A DNA stretch of 64,000 bases, from NCBI RefSeq assembly GCF_014200305.1, contig NZ_JACHBL010000001.1, forward strand, positions 248,001 to 312,000, written 5' to 3'. This DNA comes from Neomicrococcus lactis. GTDB taxonomy: Bacteria; Actinomycetota; Actinomycetes; Actinomycetales; Micrococcaceae. Position numbers and translations under genes: made by a program. The notes below the pieces were generated by a model, which saw only the letters and a list, made by a program, of their open reading frames with translations, searched no databases and was not told the DNA's origin. Positions 15,932-24,669 of this stretch are shown here, one piece after another. Each line of letters opens with the position of its first letter. Positions within the stretch are counted from its first letter, which is position 1.

Positions 15932-17740
15932 CTACTCGTTGCTGCCCTGATTTTCGGAGTGCTGCGAGCCTTCGCCTTCGCCAACTACGCGGCGCGTGCG
16001 ACGGCGGCGGGGCGCCTTGTGCTCGTCCTGTGGGCGGTCCGCGCGGCCGTGGCTGTGGCCGTGCTTGCCTTCGCCGTCTTCGCGAGACGCAGTGGTTGCC
16101 GCGGTGCCGTCAGTATTCTTGACAGTACGACGACGCCGGCGCGCGCGAGTGCCTTCGTCTACGGTTTCATCCGCTGACGTTGCGCTGGAATTTTCGGTGC
16201 TGTTTTCGCCACGGTTTCCGCCGCGCTCGCCTGAACGGCTGGAGCCGCCGCGAGTTCCGCCGGAGCGCGAACCACCGGAACGGGAACCGCCACTGCGGCC
16301 GCCGGAGGTGCGGGAGCCAGCGCCTCGTCCGCCATCGCGGGAGGCTGGACGATCCTTCTTGGCGTCAAGGGTTTCGAGCTCTTCAGCTTCGAGTCCTTCG
16401 CGCACGCGCTTGTGGCGTGGCAAGCGGCCCTTGGTGCCAGCAGGAATGTTGAGCTCTTCAAAGAAGTGCGCAGACGAAGAGTAGGTCTCAGCTGGGTTCG
16501 CGTAGTCCAGGCCAAGAGCCTTGTTGATGAGACCCCAGCGAGGAATGTCTTCCCAATCCACGAAAGTCACGGCGGTGCCCAAGTTGCCGGCACGGCCCGT
16601 ACGTCCCACGCGGTGGAGGTAGGTCTTTTCATCTTCAGGGCACTGGAAGTTGATCACGTGGGTCACGTCATCGACATCGATACCGCGAGCGGCCACGTCC
16701 GTAGCCACGAGGACATCGACCTTGCCGTTGCGGAAGGCACGAAGAGCCTGTTCGCGGGCGCCCTGGCCGAGGTCGCCGTGGATGGCGCCTGCAGCGAAGC
16801 CGCGGTCAATGAGTTCTTCGGTGACCTTCGCAGCGCTGCGCTTGGTCTTGGTGAAGATGATGGTGCGTCCGCGGCCTTCAGCCTGAAGGATGCGAGCCAC
16901 CATTTCTTCCTTGTCCAACTGGTGAACGCGGTAAACGAGCTGGCGGATGCTCTTCTTGGTGATGGACTCATCGAAAGGATCCGAAGCGCGAATGTGCATG
17001 GGGCGCGTCATGTAGCGACGGGCCATGGCGATGACCGGGCCAGGCATGGTTGCAGAGAACAGCATGGTCTGGCGGATCGCCGTGGTGCTCGCGAGGATCT
17101 TCTCAACGTCCGGCAAGAAGCCGAGGTCCAACATTTCGTCAGCCTCGTCAAGGATCACGATGTTAACGTTCTTCAGGCTCAAGTACTTCTGGCGCTGAAG
17201 GTCCATCAAACGGCCGGGCGTGCCAACCACGATCTCCACACCGCGCTTGAGTTCCTCGATCTGGGAATCGTACGAACGGCCGCCGTAAATCACGGCGACG
17301 CGAGCGTTGCGGAACTTCGAAGCGGTGTTCAAGTCAGCACCGACCTGAACAGCGAGTTCGCGCGTAGGAACCACGATCAGGGCCTGTGGGGCGCCTGGAT
17401 CGGGAAGCTTGTCATAGCCCTCATCATCCGGGCCAACAACCAACTGGAGAGCCGGGATGCCGAAGCCGAGGGTCTTACCGGTACCCGTCTTGGCCTGACC
17501 GATGATGTCATTGCCGCCCAAAGCGACAGGCAACGTCATGGCCTGAATAGGGAAGGGGTGCAAGATGCCGTCAGCGGCGAGGGAATCGACGATGTCCTGA
17601 CGAACGCCGTAATCGGCAAAAGTCTTCTCTTCGATGGCCTCTCGCGTGGCCTCAACTTCGATGTCACCTGCAACTGGCAAGTTTTCGAGGGATTCGTCCT
17701 CGATCAATTCTGGATTGTTTAAATCATTATTCACGTGCAA
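15932..17740 (-). CDS. DEAD-box RNA helicase with RGG/SR-rich tail
   Basis: A 602-residue ATP-dependent RNA helicase. The motifs are all present in order: Q motif (FPIQAMTLP), I (AKTGTGKT), Ia (PTRELA), Ib (TPGRL), II (DEAD), III (SAT), IV (IIFTKTK), V (DVAARGIDV) and VI (HRVGRTGRAG). From about residue 450 the tail is low complexity, with repeats such as GGSRSGG and SRSGERGGNRGEN, then basic clusters RARRRRRT and PRRRRTRR that should bind RNA. The start is TTG (or GTG six bases later) without a clear ribosome site. Similar proteins (RhlE/DeaD) help ribosome assembly and RNA decay, often in the cold. The next gene in the same direction is the orphan methyltransferase. Confidence 0.9.
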   Translation of the reverse strand: MHVNNDLNNPELIEDESLENLPVAGDIEVEATREAIEEKTFADYGVRQDIVDSLAADGILHPFPIQAMTLPVALGGNDIIGQAKTGTGKTLGFGIPALQLVVGPDDEGYDKLPDPGAPQALIVVPTRELAVQVGADLNTASKFRNARVAVIYGGRSYDSQIEELKRGVEIVVGTPGRLMDLQRQKYLSLKNVNIVILDEADEMLDLGFLPDVEKILASTTAIRQTMLFSATMPGPVIAMARRYMTRPMHIRASDPFDESITKKSIRQLVYRVHQLDKEEMVARILQAEGRGRTIIFTKTKRSAAKVTEELIDRGFAAGAIHGDLGQGAREQALRAFRNGKVDVLVATDVAARGIDVDDVTHVINFQCPEDEKTYLHRVGRTGRAGNLGTAVTFVDWEDIPRWGLINKALGLDYANPAETYSSSAHFFEELNIPAGTKGRLPRHKRVREGLEAEELETLDAKKDRPASRDGGRGAGSRTSGGRSGGSRSGGSRSGGTRGGSSRSGERGGNRGENSTENSSATSADETVDEGTRARRRRRTVKNTDGTAATTASREDGEGKHGHSHGRADRPQDEHKAPRRRRTRRVVGEGEGSQHSENQGSNE

Positions 17741-17961
17741 TATTCACATTCGTTCGTGCGCCTCAACCCGTGGGGTGAGTGAATTAGCCGCGCCCAGTGG
17801 GGCGGTTCTACTCACAGGGGAGCGCTGTCCAGCGGAGCCGATCGCGGGCTAACGTGCAAAGAGACTGAGCATCTTCGCGGACAGGTTCGCTGGGTGATCC
17901 TGTCAAGGAAAAATTGAAAGATACGACCGGGCATCCTTAACTACAAAGGTCAGTCTACCGT
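17741..17961. other. Intergenic region upstream of the helicase gene, no gene seen
   Basis: About 220 bases between the helicase start and the end of the RNB ribonuclease gene. It may hold the helicase promoter and an untranslated leader. I saw no known RNA family, strong hairpin or small gene with a ribosome site. Confidence 0.4.
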
Positions 17962-19506
17962 CTAGGACGCAGAATGCTCGTTTCCCGCTACTTTCTCGCC
18001 CGAGTTCTCGCCAGTGTTATCACCCGTGGTTTCGGGTGAGTTGCTACCAGCCACTTCGAAACTGACTTTGGATGCCTCGATATCGGCTTCCTTGAGTACC
18101 ACGCGAACGTGTTCGCCAGCAGCTACGTTTCCTTCATACTTTGCCGTGACGGGCGGGTTGGTGAGCTGAACCGTGCCATACGGCTTGCGTCCGCTCTGTT
18201 GCGCCTTTTCGAGGTGCTGCGCAGTAGGGGCTTCAATGCTTACGCCCTCGAACACCTCGCCTACATGGCTTGCGAGAATGGCTGCTTCAATCGTGTCTAG
18301 AGCAGCGCGTTCTGTCTTGGACGCGAGCTGGCCGGCAGCCTGCATCAAATCGGGAAGCTCGGGGAGAGCTGCGCGCAGAGTGTCGGGAATCGGCCGGCCG
18401 TTGACCAGACAATCGCACAGTTCCAAGACGAAACGGTCGATCAAGCGGCGCAGGGGAGCGGTAGTGTGCGCATAGGGCGCTGCGATGGCGGACTGCGCCG
18501 GTTCCTCCGGTGCTTCTCCATCGAACGCCGTGTAGCCGGCGCCGCGGAACAGGCTTGACGCTTGATGCATGAGGGCCAGCTGCTTGGGATCGCTGAGGTC
18601 CAAGGATCGCAAGAACTCGCCGTACTTCACATCCTGTGACCACGGTGCCCCCAGAGCTTTCGCTTGAGCGCGGAATTTCGCGATGCTTGGCTCATCCGGA
18701 GCAGGCATAGTGCGCAAGATGCCCACCTTGTGCTCCAGCATGATCTCTGCAGCGGCCATGCCGGTCATGAGCGAAATCTGGGCGTTCCAATCCTCAACAG
18801 GCAGCGGTGCGCGCTGAACCAGCTTGAAGTGCTCGCCGTCTGCTTCAACTTCCTGCTCAGGGATGCGCAAGCTCGCGCCGCCGCGGGCACGTTCCAAGGC
18901 AATGCGCTTCTCGCCGACTTCGCGCAAGAGCTGCAAAGACTCGGACGCCGTGCCGGCGTCGAGGTCCTTCTGTACGCCGTCGTAGGAGAGCTTTGCGCGG
19001 CTCTTGACCTGCGCACGACCCAAGCTGACCGACGTGACGTTAGCTGCGTCGTCGAGCTCAAAATTCCAGATGTAAGCGCTGCGCAATTGATCGGGAAGCA
19101 AGCTACCAGCGTCTTCGCTAATGACTTCAGGATGCAGCGGGATCCGGCCTTGCGGGAGGTAGATGGTCATGCCGCGTTTGCGCGTTTCAGCGTCCAGGGC
19201 GCCGCCGTGTTGGACAAAGGAGGGTACGTCAGCGATCGCGTAGAAGACGCGATAACCGGAGCCTTCACGTTGGATGAAGACCGCCTGATCCAGATCAGTA
19301 GAAGAGGCAGGATCAATGGTCACGAAATCGATGTCAGTGCGATCTTCCTCCGGCAGATCATGCTGCGTAACGGCGGCTTGCGCCTCCGCCAGCACGTCCG
19401 CAGGGAACTCGGTGGGTAGCTCAAACTTCTGCACAAGTGCCGCGAGGGCAGCCTCGAGGCGTGTGCTGTGAGCGCTACTGCTGAGGTCAATATGCTGATG
19501 CACCAT
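17962..19506 (-). CDS. RNB-domain ribonuclease (RNase II/R family)
   Basis: A 514-residue 3'-5' exoribonuclease. The RNB catalytic centre is near the N-terminus: TIDPASSTDLDQAV gives Asp65, Asp71 and Asp73, with Gln74 where E. coli RNase II has a fourth Asp. Further family segments are FYAIADVPSFV near 90, RGMTIYLPQGRIPLHPEVIS near 109-128, and TTAPLRRLIDRFVLE near 345-360. There are no N-terminal cold-shock domains; a small OB-like segment may lie near residues 455-490. The last 25 residues are Gly, Asn and Thr rich. It is divergent from the pterin dehydratase gene, with only 45 bases between the two start codons. Confidence 0.85.
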   Translation of the reverse strand: MVHQHIDLSSSAHSTRLEAALAALVQKFELPTEFPADVLAEAQAAVTQHDLPEEDRTDIDFVTIDPASSTDLDQAVFIQREGSGYRVFYAIADVPSFVQHGGALDAETRKRGMTIYLPQGRIPLHPEVISEDAGSLLPDQLRSAYIWNFELDDAANVTSVSLGRAQVKSRAKLSYDGVQKDLDAGTASESLQLLREVGEKRIALERARGGASLRIPEQEVEADGEHFKLVQRAPLPVEDWNAQISLMTGMAAAEIMLEHKVGILRTMPAPDEPSIAKFRAQAKALGAPWSQDVKYGEFLRSLDLSDPKQLALMHQASSLFRGAGYTAFDGEAPEEPAQSAIAAPYAHTTAPLRRLIDRFVLELCDCLVNGRPIPDTLRAALPELPDLMQAAGQLASKTERAALDTIEAAILASHVGEVFEGVSIEAPTAQHLEKAQQSGRKPYGTVQLTNPPVTAKYEGNVAAGEHVRVVLKEADIEASKVSFEVAGSNSPETTGDNTGENSGEKVAGNEHSAS

Positions 19507-19551
19507 GTGGCTACCCTACCCAGTGGTATGGGTCACCCGTACGCTGAAGGC

Positions 19552-19908
19552 ATGAGCGAGTCTGAACAAAAGCTAGAAATTCTGTCCGGCGAAGCCCTCC
19601 GCGCCGCGCTTGCCGAGCTACCGGATTGGCGTGAAAGAGACTCTCATGTGGTCTCGGCATTCAAGTTCAAGAAGTCCGCGACGGCCGTGGAGTTTATGGG
19701 CAAAGCGGGTGCTGCCGCGGAATCCGCACAGCACCACCCGGATCTAGAGTGGCGATGGAACACCGTGTTCCTGGCGATCTCTACGCACTCTGAAGGCACG
19801 AAAGTGACCCGAAAAGACACCGATTTAGCAGAAAAGCTCTCCGTAGCAGCTGCTGAGTTGGGCGGAACCGCCGAACCAGAGCGCTACGGAGAGCAATTCA
19901 AAAAGTAA
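19552..19908 (+). CDS. 4a-hydroxytetrahydrobiopterin dehydratase (PCD/DCoH family)
   Basis: A 118-residue protein. The start is the ATG directly after GCTGAAGGC; a longer frame runs back into the promoter region and the divergent gene and is not used. The family signature is FKKSATAVEFMGKAGAAAESAQHHPDLEWRWNTVFLAISTHSEGTKVTRKD, written here in part: the catalytic EXAQHHPD-type core (AESAQHHPDLEW, about 63-74) and STHSEG further on. The usual role is dehydration of the 4a-hydroxy pterin formed by aromatic amino acid hydroxylases, but no such hydroxylase is nearby, so a scavenging role is equally possible. Confidence 0.83.
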   Translation: MSESEQKLEILSGEALRAALAELPDWRERDSHVVSAFKFKKSATAVEFMGKAGAAAESAQHHPDLEWRWNTVFLAISTHSEGTKVTRKDTDLAEKLSVAAAELGGTAEPERYGEQFKK

Positions 19909-19915
19909 GAACTCG

Positions 19916-20137
19916 TTACTGAGCGAAGCCCACGCGACGCTGCTGCTCTGCGCCAACTTCTACGTAGCCGATGCGAGCGCCAGGAATCATGATGACTCGA
20001 CCGTTGCTGTCTTCGAGGCGAAGCTCCGTGCCCTCGTTCGTGGCGCGGGAAGCGGCGTCGATAATGTCTTCCGCAGACTGGTTAGATTCCAGCACGATTT
20101 CGCGGTTGACATGCTGAATTCCGATGCGAATTTCCAT
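19916..20137 (-). CDS. DUF3107 protein
   Basis: A 73-residue protein of an actinobacterial family of unknown function. It starts MEIRIGIQHVNREIVLES and has an alternating beta pattern with GRVIMIPGARIGYVEVG near its end. The start is an ATG preceded by a weak GCTCTAGGAGTAGTC ribosome site. It lies 51 bases downstream of the TetR gene in the same direction, an order I also recall in mycobacteria (Rv3208-Rv3208A). No catalytic motif is seen. Confidence 0.83.
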   Translation of the reverse strand: MEIRIGIQHVNREIVLESNQSAEDIIDAASRATNEGTELRLEDSNGRVIMIPGARIGYVEVGAEQQRRVGFAQ

Positions 20138-20188
20138 GACTACTCCTAGAGCAAAAAGACCAACAGGGGGTTGTGTACTTACGCTACG

Positions 20189-20818
20189 TTATTCGGCGGG
20201 CTGTTCTTGATCCACGCGACCAATTCCGCGCCAAGCTAAACGAGAGACCAAGTAGATTGCCTCTTCCAAATCCACGGACGTGGACTGATCCAGCCAGGCT
20301 CGAGCGGCGACCTGCGACATGCCAATGAGTGCGTTGCCCAGAAGAATGGACTGCGCTTCAGGAAGGCTGGTCTGCTCGTTCACTACCTTGGAAACGGCCT
20401 GGGCAAAAGTGTCGTTGAACTTCTCTAGGCGCTCGGCCACGTCCGGATCGCGAGCCACATCAGACTCAAACACCAAACGGTGCGCCTTTGAATCAGAAGC
20501 GACGAACTCGAAGTACGCGCGGATGGTGGCGCCCACGCGCTCTTTGTTGTTGTCCGTGGAGCTGATGGCCGTGAGCAATTGCTCAAGCAGAGATTCAAGG
20601 TGGGTATCAAGGATCGCGAGGTACAGATCCCGCTTGCCGGGGAAGTGCTGGTACAGCACCGGCTTGGATACTTGAGCGAGTTCGGCGATCTCATCCATGG
20701 ATGCGCCGTGGTAGCCGTTGTCTACAAAAACATGATGAGCGGCGCTCAACAACTGGCGTCGACGTTCATCACGAGGCATGCGAACGGTGCGACTAGTTGG
20801 ACCTACATCAGAAGGCAC
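20189..20818 (-). CDS. TetR/AcrR-family transcriptional regulator
   Basis: A 209-residue repressor-type protein. I chose the GTG start because it is preceded by GGAGAGG at the right distance; the frame extends 18 codons further but has no signal. The N-terminal helix-turn-helix is typical (RRRQLLSAAHHVFVDNGYHGASMDEIAELAQVSKPVLYQHFPGKRDLY, residues about 20-67). The rest is the ligand-binding and dimer region, with no identifiable ligand. Its conserved position beside DUF3107, a helicase and moeB suggests a housekeeping rather than a drug-resistance role, but targets are unknown. Confidence 0.85.
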   Translation of the reverse strand: MPSDVGPTSRTVRMPRDERRRQLLSAAHHVFVDNGYHGASMDEIAELAQVSKPVLYQHFPGKRDLYLAILDTHLESLLEQLLTAISSTDNNKERVGATIRAYFEFVASDSKAHRLVFESDVARDPDVAERLEKFNDTFAQAVSKVVNEQTSLPEAQSILLGNALIGMSQVAARAWLDQSTSVDLEEAIYLVSRLAWRGIGRVDQEQPAE

Positions 20819-20968
20819 AGTGCACCTCTCCATTGGACTACAAAACCTACCCAGCATCGTATCCCGATCCACCCACTCTTGGCGTTACCCGAGAAGCACT
20901 CAAGCCCATAAATTGCCGTCGATTGCGCGCCAGATATTTGGCGAATCGGGAGGGCTAAGCTGGACACC

Positions 20969-22138
20969 ATGACTGGATTTTCACCGCTCGTGTCACCCGC
21001 CGCAGACCTGAGTCAGGCTGAGATTGAACGGTATTCGCGGCAGATCATCCTGCCCGGAGTGGGCCTCGAGGGCCAAAAGCGCCTGAAGAACGCGAGGGTG
21101 CTCATCGTGGGCGCTGGCGGCTTGGGTGCGCCGACCATCATGTATCTTGCGGCAGCGGGCGTAGGAACATTGGGAATCATTGACGATGACACCGTGGATT
21201 CTTCGAACCTGCAACGCCAAGTCATTCACCGCGAAGATGCTGTGGGCACGTTGAAGGTGGAATCGGCTGAGAGCTTCGTCGCCGGACTGAACCCGCACGT
21301 GAAGACGGTGACGCACGCAGTACGGCTCGATGCCTCCAATATTTTGGAGATTTTCCGGGGCTACGACGTCGTGCTGGATGGCACGGACAATTTCGCCACC
21401 AGATATTTAGTGAACGACGCCGCCGCGATCGTTGGGATTCCCCTCATCTGGGGATCTATTCTCCGGTTCGACGGCCAAGTGTCGGTCTTCTGGAACGGAG
21501 TGGGGCCAACGTATCGGGACTTGTATCCCGAAGCGCCGCCAGCTGGATTGGTGCCGTCCTGTGCAGAGGCCGGAGTGTTTGGCGTGCTGTGTGCCCAAAT
21601 CGGGAGTGTCATGGCGTCAGAAGCCATCAAGCTCATTACGGGTATTGGCAAGCCGCTGATTGGTCGTGTGCTCATTCTGGATGCTCTCGAGACATCGTGG
21701 ACTGAGGTCACGCTCGAAAAAGATCCTGAAACTGTTCAGCCCGCAGAGCTGCTGGAGGACTACCCGGCCTTCTGTGGGATGCCGGCCAAGGGCGAAGAAC
21801 ACGTGACTGTGTCCGAAATTGATGTTCACGAACTCAAAGAGCTCCTCAAAGCGAGAGAAGCGAACAACGAACACTTTGAGCTCATCGACGTACGAGAAGT
21901 CGGAGAGGCAGGTATCGCACGCATTCCCGGAGCCACACTCATTCCGCGAGCCGACATCTTGTCAGGGGACGTGACGTTGCCTCAAGACAAGCGAATCATC
22001 CTGCACTGCAAGTCAGGCGGACGTTCAGCTGAGGTGGGGCGTTACCTTCTCGCCAACGGCTACGAGAATATCCAGCACGTGCGCGGGGGAGTGAACGCGT
22101 GGATCGACTCCGGCCAGCCTGGCGGATCGAAGTATTAG
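20969..22138 (+). CDS. moeZ: MoeZ/MoeB-like adenylyltransferase fused to rhodanese
   Basis: A 389-residue two-domain protein. The E1-like domain (about 15-265) has the ATP site [18 protein letters not shown], acceptor [17 protein letters not shown] and [14 protein letters not shown], with Cys in LVPSCAEAG. The paired CxxC zinc knuckles of E. coli MoeB are not seen. The rhodanese domain (about 295-389) has active-site Cys347 in [11 protein letters not shown]. Such proteins activate sulfur-carrier proteins by adenylation and pass sulfur from their rhodanese Cys, serving molybdopterin, thiamine or cysteine pathways. Carrier proteins are not in this window. The 3' end overlaps that of hemA by four bases. 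Confidence 0.85.
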   Translation: MTGFSPLVSPAADLSQAEIERYSRQIILPGVGLEGQKRLKNARVLIVGAGGLGAPTIMYLAAAGVGTLGIIDDDTVDSSNLQRQVIHREDAVGTLKVESAESFVAGLNPHVKTVTHAVRLDASNILEIFRGYDVVLDGTDNFATRYLVNDAAAIVGIPLIWGSILRFDGQVSVFWNGVGPTYRDLYPEAPPAGLVPSCAEAGVFGVLCAQIGSVMASEAIKLITGIGKPLIGRVLILDALETSWTEVTLEKDPETVQPAELLEDYPAFCGMPAKGEEHVTVSEIDVHELKELLKAREANNEHFELIDVREVGEAGIARIPGATLIPRADILSGDVTLPQDKRIILHCKSGGRSAEVGRYLLANGYENIQHVRGGVNAWIDSGQPGGSKY

Positions 22139-23457
22139 CCGAGGAGTCGGTGATCCACGGGGCACTCGGCTCCTGTGGAAGATGATGCAGGCGATGACGC
22201 AACAGAAGACTTGTCTTCCACGGTGATGCCGTACAGCGTCTCGATGGCCTGCGCATATTCATCCGCACGGCCCTGAGCTGCCAGCTCGCGTCCACGAACA
22301 GTCGGCACGTGCAATAGCTGCTTGACCATGCGGCGCATCGCGAACTCAACTTCTTCAGCAGCAGCAGTACAACCGTGCTGCGCGCGCACCTTGTTGAGCT
22401 CTTCTTCGAGCACGCTCATGGTGTGCTTGCGAAGGGCCACAATGGCAGAGTCTGCGGAGCGCTCGCGAAGGCTCACGGCGAATTCTTGCGTTGCCTCATC
22501 CACAATTTGGCGAGCAGAGCGGACAGCGTCAGCCGTCTCAGCAGGAGCGGCCATGCGGACGGACTCGAGGGAAATCAAGTGAACGCCATCGAGAGCGTCG
22601 ATGTTTGGATCAAAGTCGTGAGACAAGGCCAAGTCCACCACCACGAGTGGGTGGGTGCGTTCATTATTGGCCAGATCGGCGCCGGAAATCTGCTGACCGC
22701 CGCCGGAGCAACCCACCAACACATCCGCGTTCAAAAGTGCCGGGCCCAAAGACATAGCGTCCAACGCCACGCCTCCACGGGTTTCCACGAAGGTTTCCGC
22801 GCGGCCGGTCTGGGAGAAAACAGAGATGTTCGTGACACCAAGCTCTTTGAGCAGCGCCATCGTTGCGCCGGCGTAAGCACCGGTGCCGAAGACCACTACG
22901 TTCTTTTCGCGCCACTCGCGCTCGTCGAGATCGGCAGCCAAATCCAGAGCCACGGACACAACGGACAGTCCGCGAGAACCAAGAGACGTCTTCGTTCCCA
23001 CGTCCTTAGCGGTGCGGGAGGCCGTCTGGAACAAACGAATGAGCGAACCGGAAGCCGTGCCGCCTGCTTGCGCTTCGATCAGCGCGCGGCGCACTTGGCC
23101 CGCAATTTCGCGTTCACCAATGACCGCAGAATCGAGTCCGGCACCCACGGAGAAAAGGTGAGCTACGGCGTCGTCGTTCACCTTTGTCTGGAGTGCGGAA
23201 GTGACTTCGGAAATGTCCAAACCGGTCGCGGAAGCAACGTGAGAAACCACGGCGTCACGCGCGATGTGAACGTCTTGATGGGATTCCGCCTCAACGTAAA
23301 TTTCGTAGCGGTTGCAGGTGGAGAGCACTACAGCACCCTTGACCGGGACCTCATCTTCGAGGACACGAGAAGCGACCTGGGACGCGCCCTCGCTTAAGCG
23401 GGCGACCGTTTCCAGGTCCAAATTTGAGTGTGAGGCAACAAGTGAAAGTAAAACCAC
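22135..23457 (-). CDS. hemA: Glutamyl-tRNA reductase
   Basis: A 440-residue enzyme that reduces glutamyl-tRNA to glutamate-1-semialdehyde, the first step of the C5 route to 5-aminolevulinate. The catalytic Cys48 lies in [12 protein letters not shown]. An NADPH-binding region begins [21 protein letters not shown] near 187-207, and the C-terminal dimerisation helix includes [24 protein letters not shown]. The start is GTG and encodes the usual VLLSLVASH. It runs opposite to hemE-hemL, with about 140 bases between the starts, so the pathway is controlled from a divergent promoter region. Its product goes to HemL, encoded at the far end of the cluster. Confidence 0.93.
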   Translation of the reverse strand: MVLLSLVASHSNLDLETVARLSEGASQVASRVLEDEVPVKGAVVLSTCNRYEIYVEAESHQDVHIARDAVVSHVASATGLDISEVTSALQTKVNDDAVAHLFSVGAGLDSAVIGEREIAGQVRRALIEAQAGGTASGSLIRLFQTASRTAKDVGTKTSLGSRGLSVVSVALDLAADLDEREWREKNVVVFGTGAYAGATMALLKELGVTNISVFSQTGRAETFVETRGGVALDAMSLGPALLNADVLVGCSGGGQQISGADLANNERTHPLVVVDLALSHDFDPNIDALDGVHLISLESVRMAAPAETADAVRSARQIVDEATQEFAVSLRERSADSAIVALRKHTMSVLEEELNKVRAQHGCTAAAEEVEFAMRRMVKQLLHVPTVRGRELAAQGRADEYAQAIETLYGITVEDKSSVASSPASSSTGAECPVDHRLLG

Positions 23458-23597
23458 AGTGCTTCCAGAATAGCCCTCAAGGGGGCTTCAAAAGCATTAG
23501 GGATGCCTTAGTGACACGTTCGTGAACAATCCCACAGGTTTGCGGCTAATAGATGAACGGATTATTGAACTGAGGTTAAATTGGTGAGAATTGAAGT
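23458..23597. promoter_or_regulatory. Divergent promoter region for hemA and hemE-hemL
   Basis: About 140 bases between the divergent starts. AT-rich stretches lie near the hemE side (GGATTATTGAACTGAGG, GGTTAAATTGG). I could not assign a clear -35/-10 pair, and no clear operator stood out. Confidence 0.5.
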
Positions 23598-24668
23598 ATG
23601 AGTCTTTCTGCAAACCACCCGTTGGTTGATGGTCGCACCGCTAATTCGCCGCTAGTGACAGCCCTGCGAGGTGGAAAACCGTCGCGCCGCCCGGTCTGGT
23701 TTATGCGTCAGGCTGGCCGATCCTTGCCGGAATACCGCAAGGTGCGCGAGGGAATCACCATGCTGGATTCGTGCTTGAAGCCGGAGCTCGCTTCCGAGAT
23801 TACGCTGCAGCCGGTCCGTCGCCACGACGTTGACGCTGGCATCTTCTTCTCTGACATTGTCATTCCGCTCAAGCTCGCGGGCGTTGACGTGGAGATCGTT
23901 CCCGGCGTGGGGCCAGTGCTGGGCTCGCCGGTGCGCACCGCCGCGGACGTCGCCAAGCTGCCGACCCTGACGGATGAGGCTCTTGATCCCATCCGCGAGG
24001 CCGTTGCGCTCACGGTTGCGGAATTGGGTACGACGCCGCTGATCGGCTTCGCAGGGGCACCGTTCACCTTGGCTGCCTACATGGTTGAGGGAAAGCCGTC
24101 GCGCGATCATTTGGGCCCTCGCACCATGATGCATGCGGACCCAGAGACTTGGGCAGCTCTCGCGGAATGGACCGCGGATGCTTCTGGCAAGTTCCTCCGT
24201 GCACAGCTTGAAGCCGGCGCTTCCGCCGCTCAGCTCTTTGATTCATGGGCAGGCTCTTTGGGCCTCGCCGACTACACGAAGTTCGCCGCTCCGGCCTCGA
24301 AGCGTGCGCTCGATCATGTGCGCGATCTCGGTGCGCCCCTGATCCACTTCGGCACGGGCACCTCTGAACTGTTGGTTGCCATGCGCGATGTCGGCGTTGA
24401 CGTGGTGGGCGTTGATTACCGCTTGCCCCTCGACGAAGCCAACCGTCGCCTCGGTGGAAACGTTCCGCTGCAAGGAAACATCGACCCAGCGCTGCTTTCT
24501 GCACCGTGGGAGGTCCTCGAAGCCCACGTGCGCGATGTGCTTGCCGCAGGCGAATCTGCACCGGCTCACGTGGTCAACCTGGGCCATGGCGTCCCGCCGG
24601 AGACGGATCCAGAAGTGCTCACCCGACTGGTGGAACTCATTCACTCGGAGCCGGTCGCTGGAGCATAA
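23598..24668 (+). CDS. hemE: Uroporphyrinogen decarboxylase
   Basis: A 356-residue enzyme that decarboxylates the four acetate arms of uroporphyrinogen III to give coproporphyrinogen III. Signature segments are RPVWFMRQAGRSLPEYR near 31-47 (two Arg and substrate-binding residues), the flexible loop VRRHDVDAGIFFSDIVIPL near 74-92, GFAGAPFTLAAYMVEG near 150, and LGHGVPPETDPE near 330. It opens the plus-strand operon hemE-hemG-hemQ-hemH-hemC-hemD-hemB-hemL. The next gene starts one base after its stop codon. Confidence 0.94.
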   Translation: MSLSANHPLVDGRTANSPLVTALRGGKPSRRPVWFMRQAGRSLPEYRKVREGITMLDSCLKPELASEITLQPVRRHDVDAGIFFSDIVIPLKLAGVDVEIVPGVGPVLGSPVRTAADVAKLPTLTDEALDPIREAVALTVAELGTTPLIGFAGAPFTLAAYMVEGKPSRDHLGPRTMMHADPETWAALAEWTADASGKFLRAQLEAGASAAQLFDSWAGSLGLADYTKFAAPASKRALDHVRDLGAPLIHFGTGTSELLVAMRDVGVDVVGVDYRLPLDEANRRLGGNVPLQGNIDPALLSAPWEVLEAHVRDVLAAGESAPAHVVNLGHGVPPETDPEVLTRLVELIHSEPVAGA

Positions 24669-24669
24669 G

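Noticed and set aside
16412-17722. 436-residue open frame opposite the helicase gene
   Set aside because: It is a mirror of the helicase codons; all helicase motifs are intact on the other strand.
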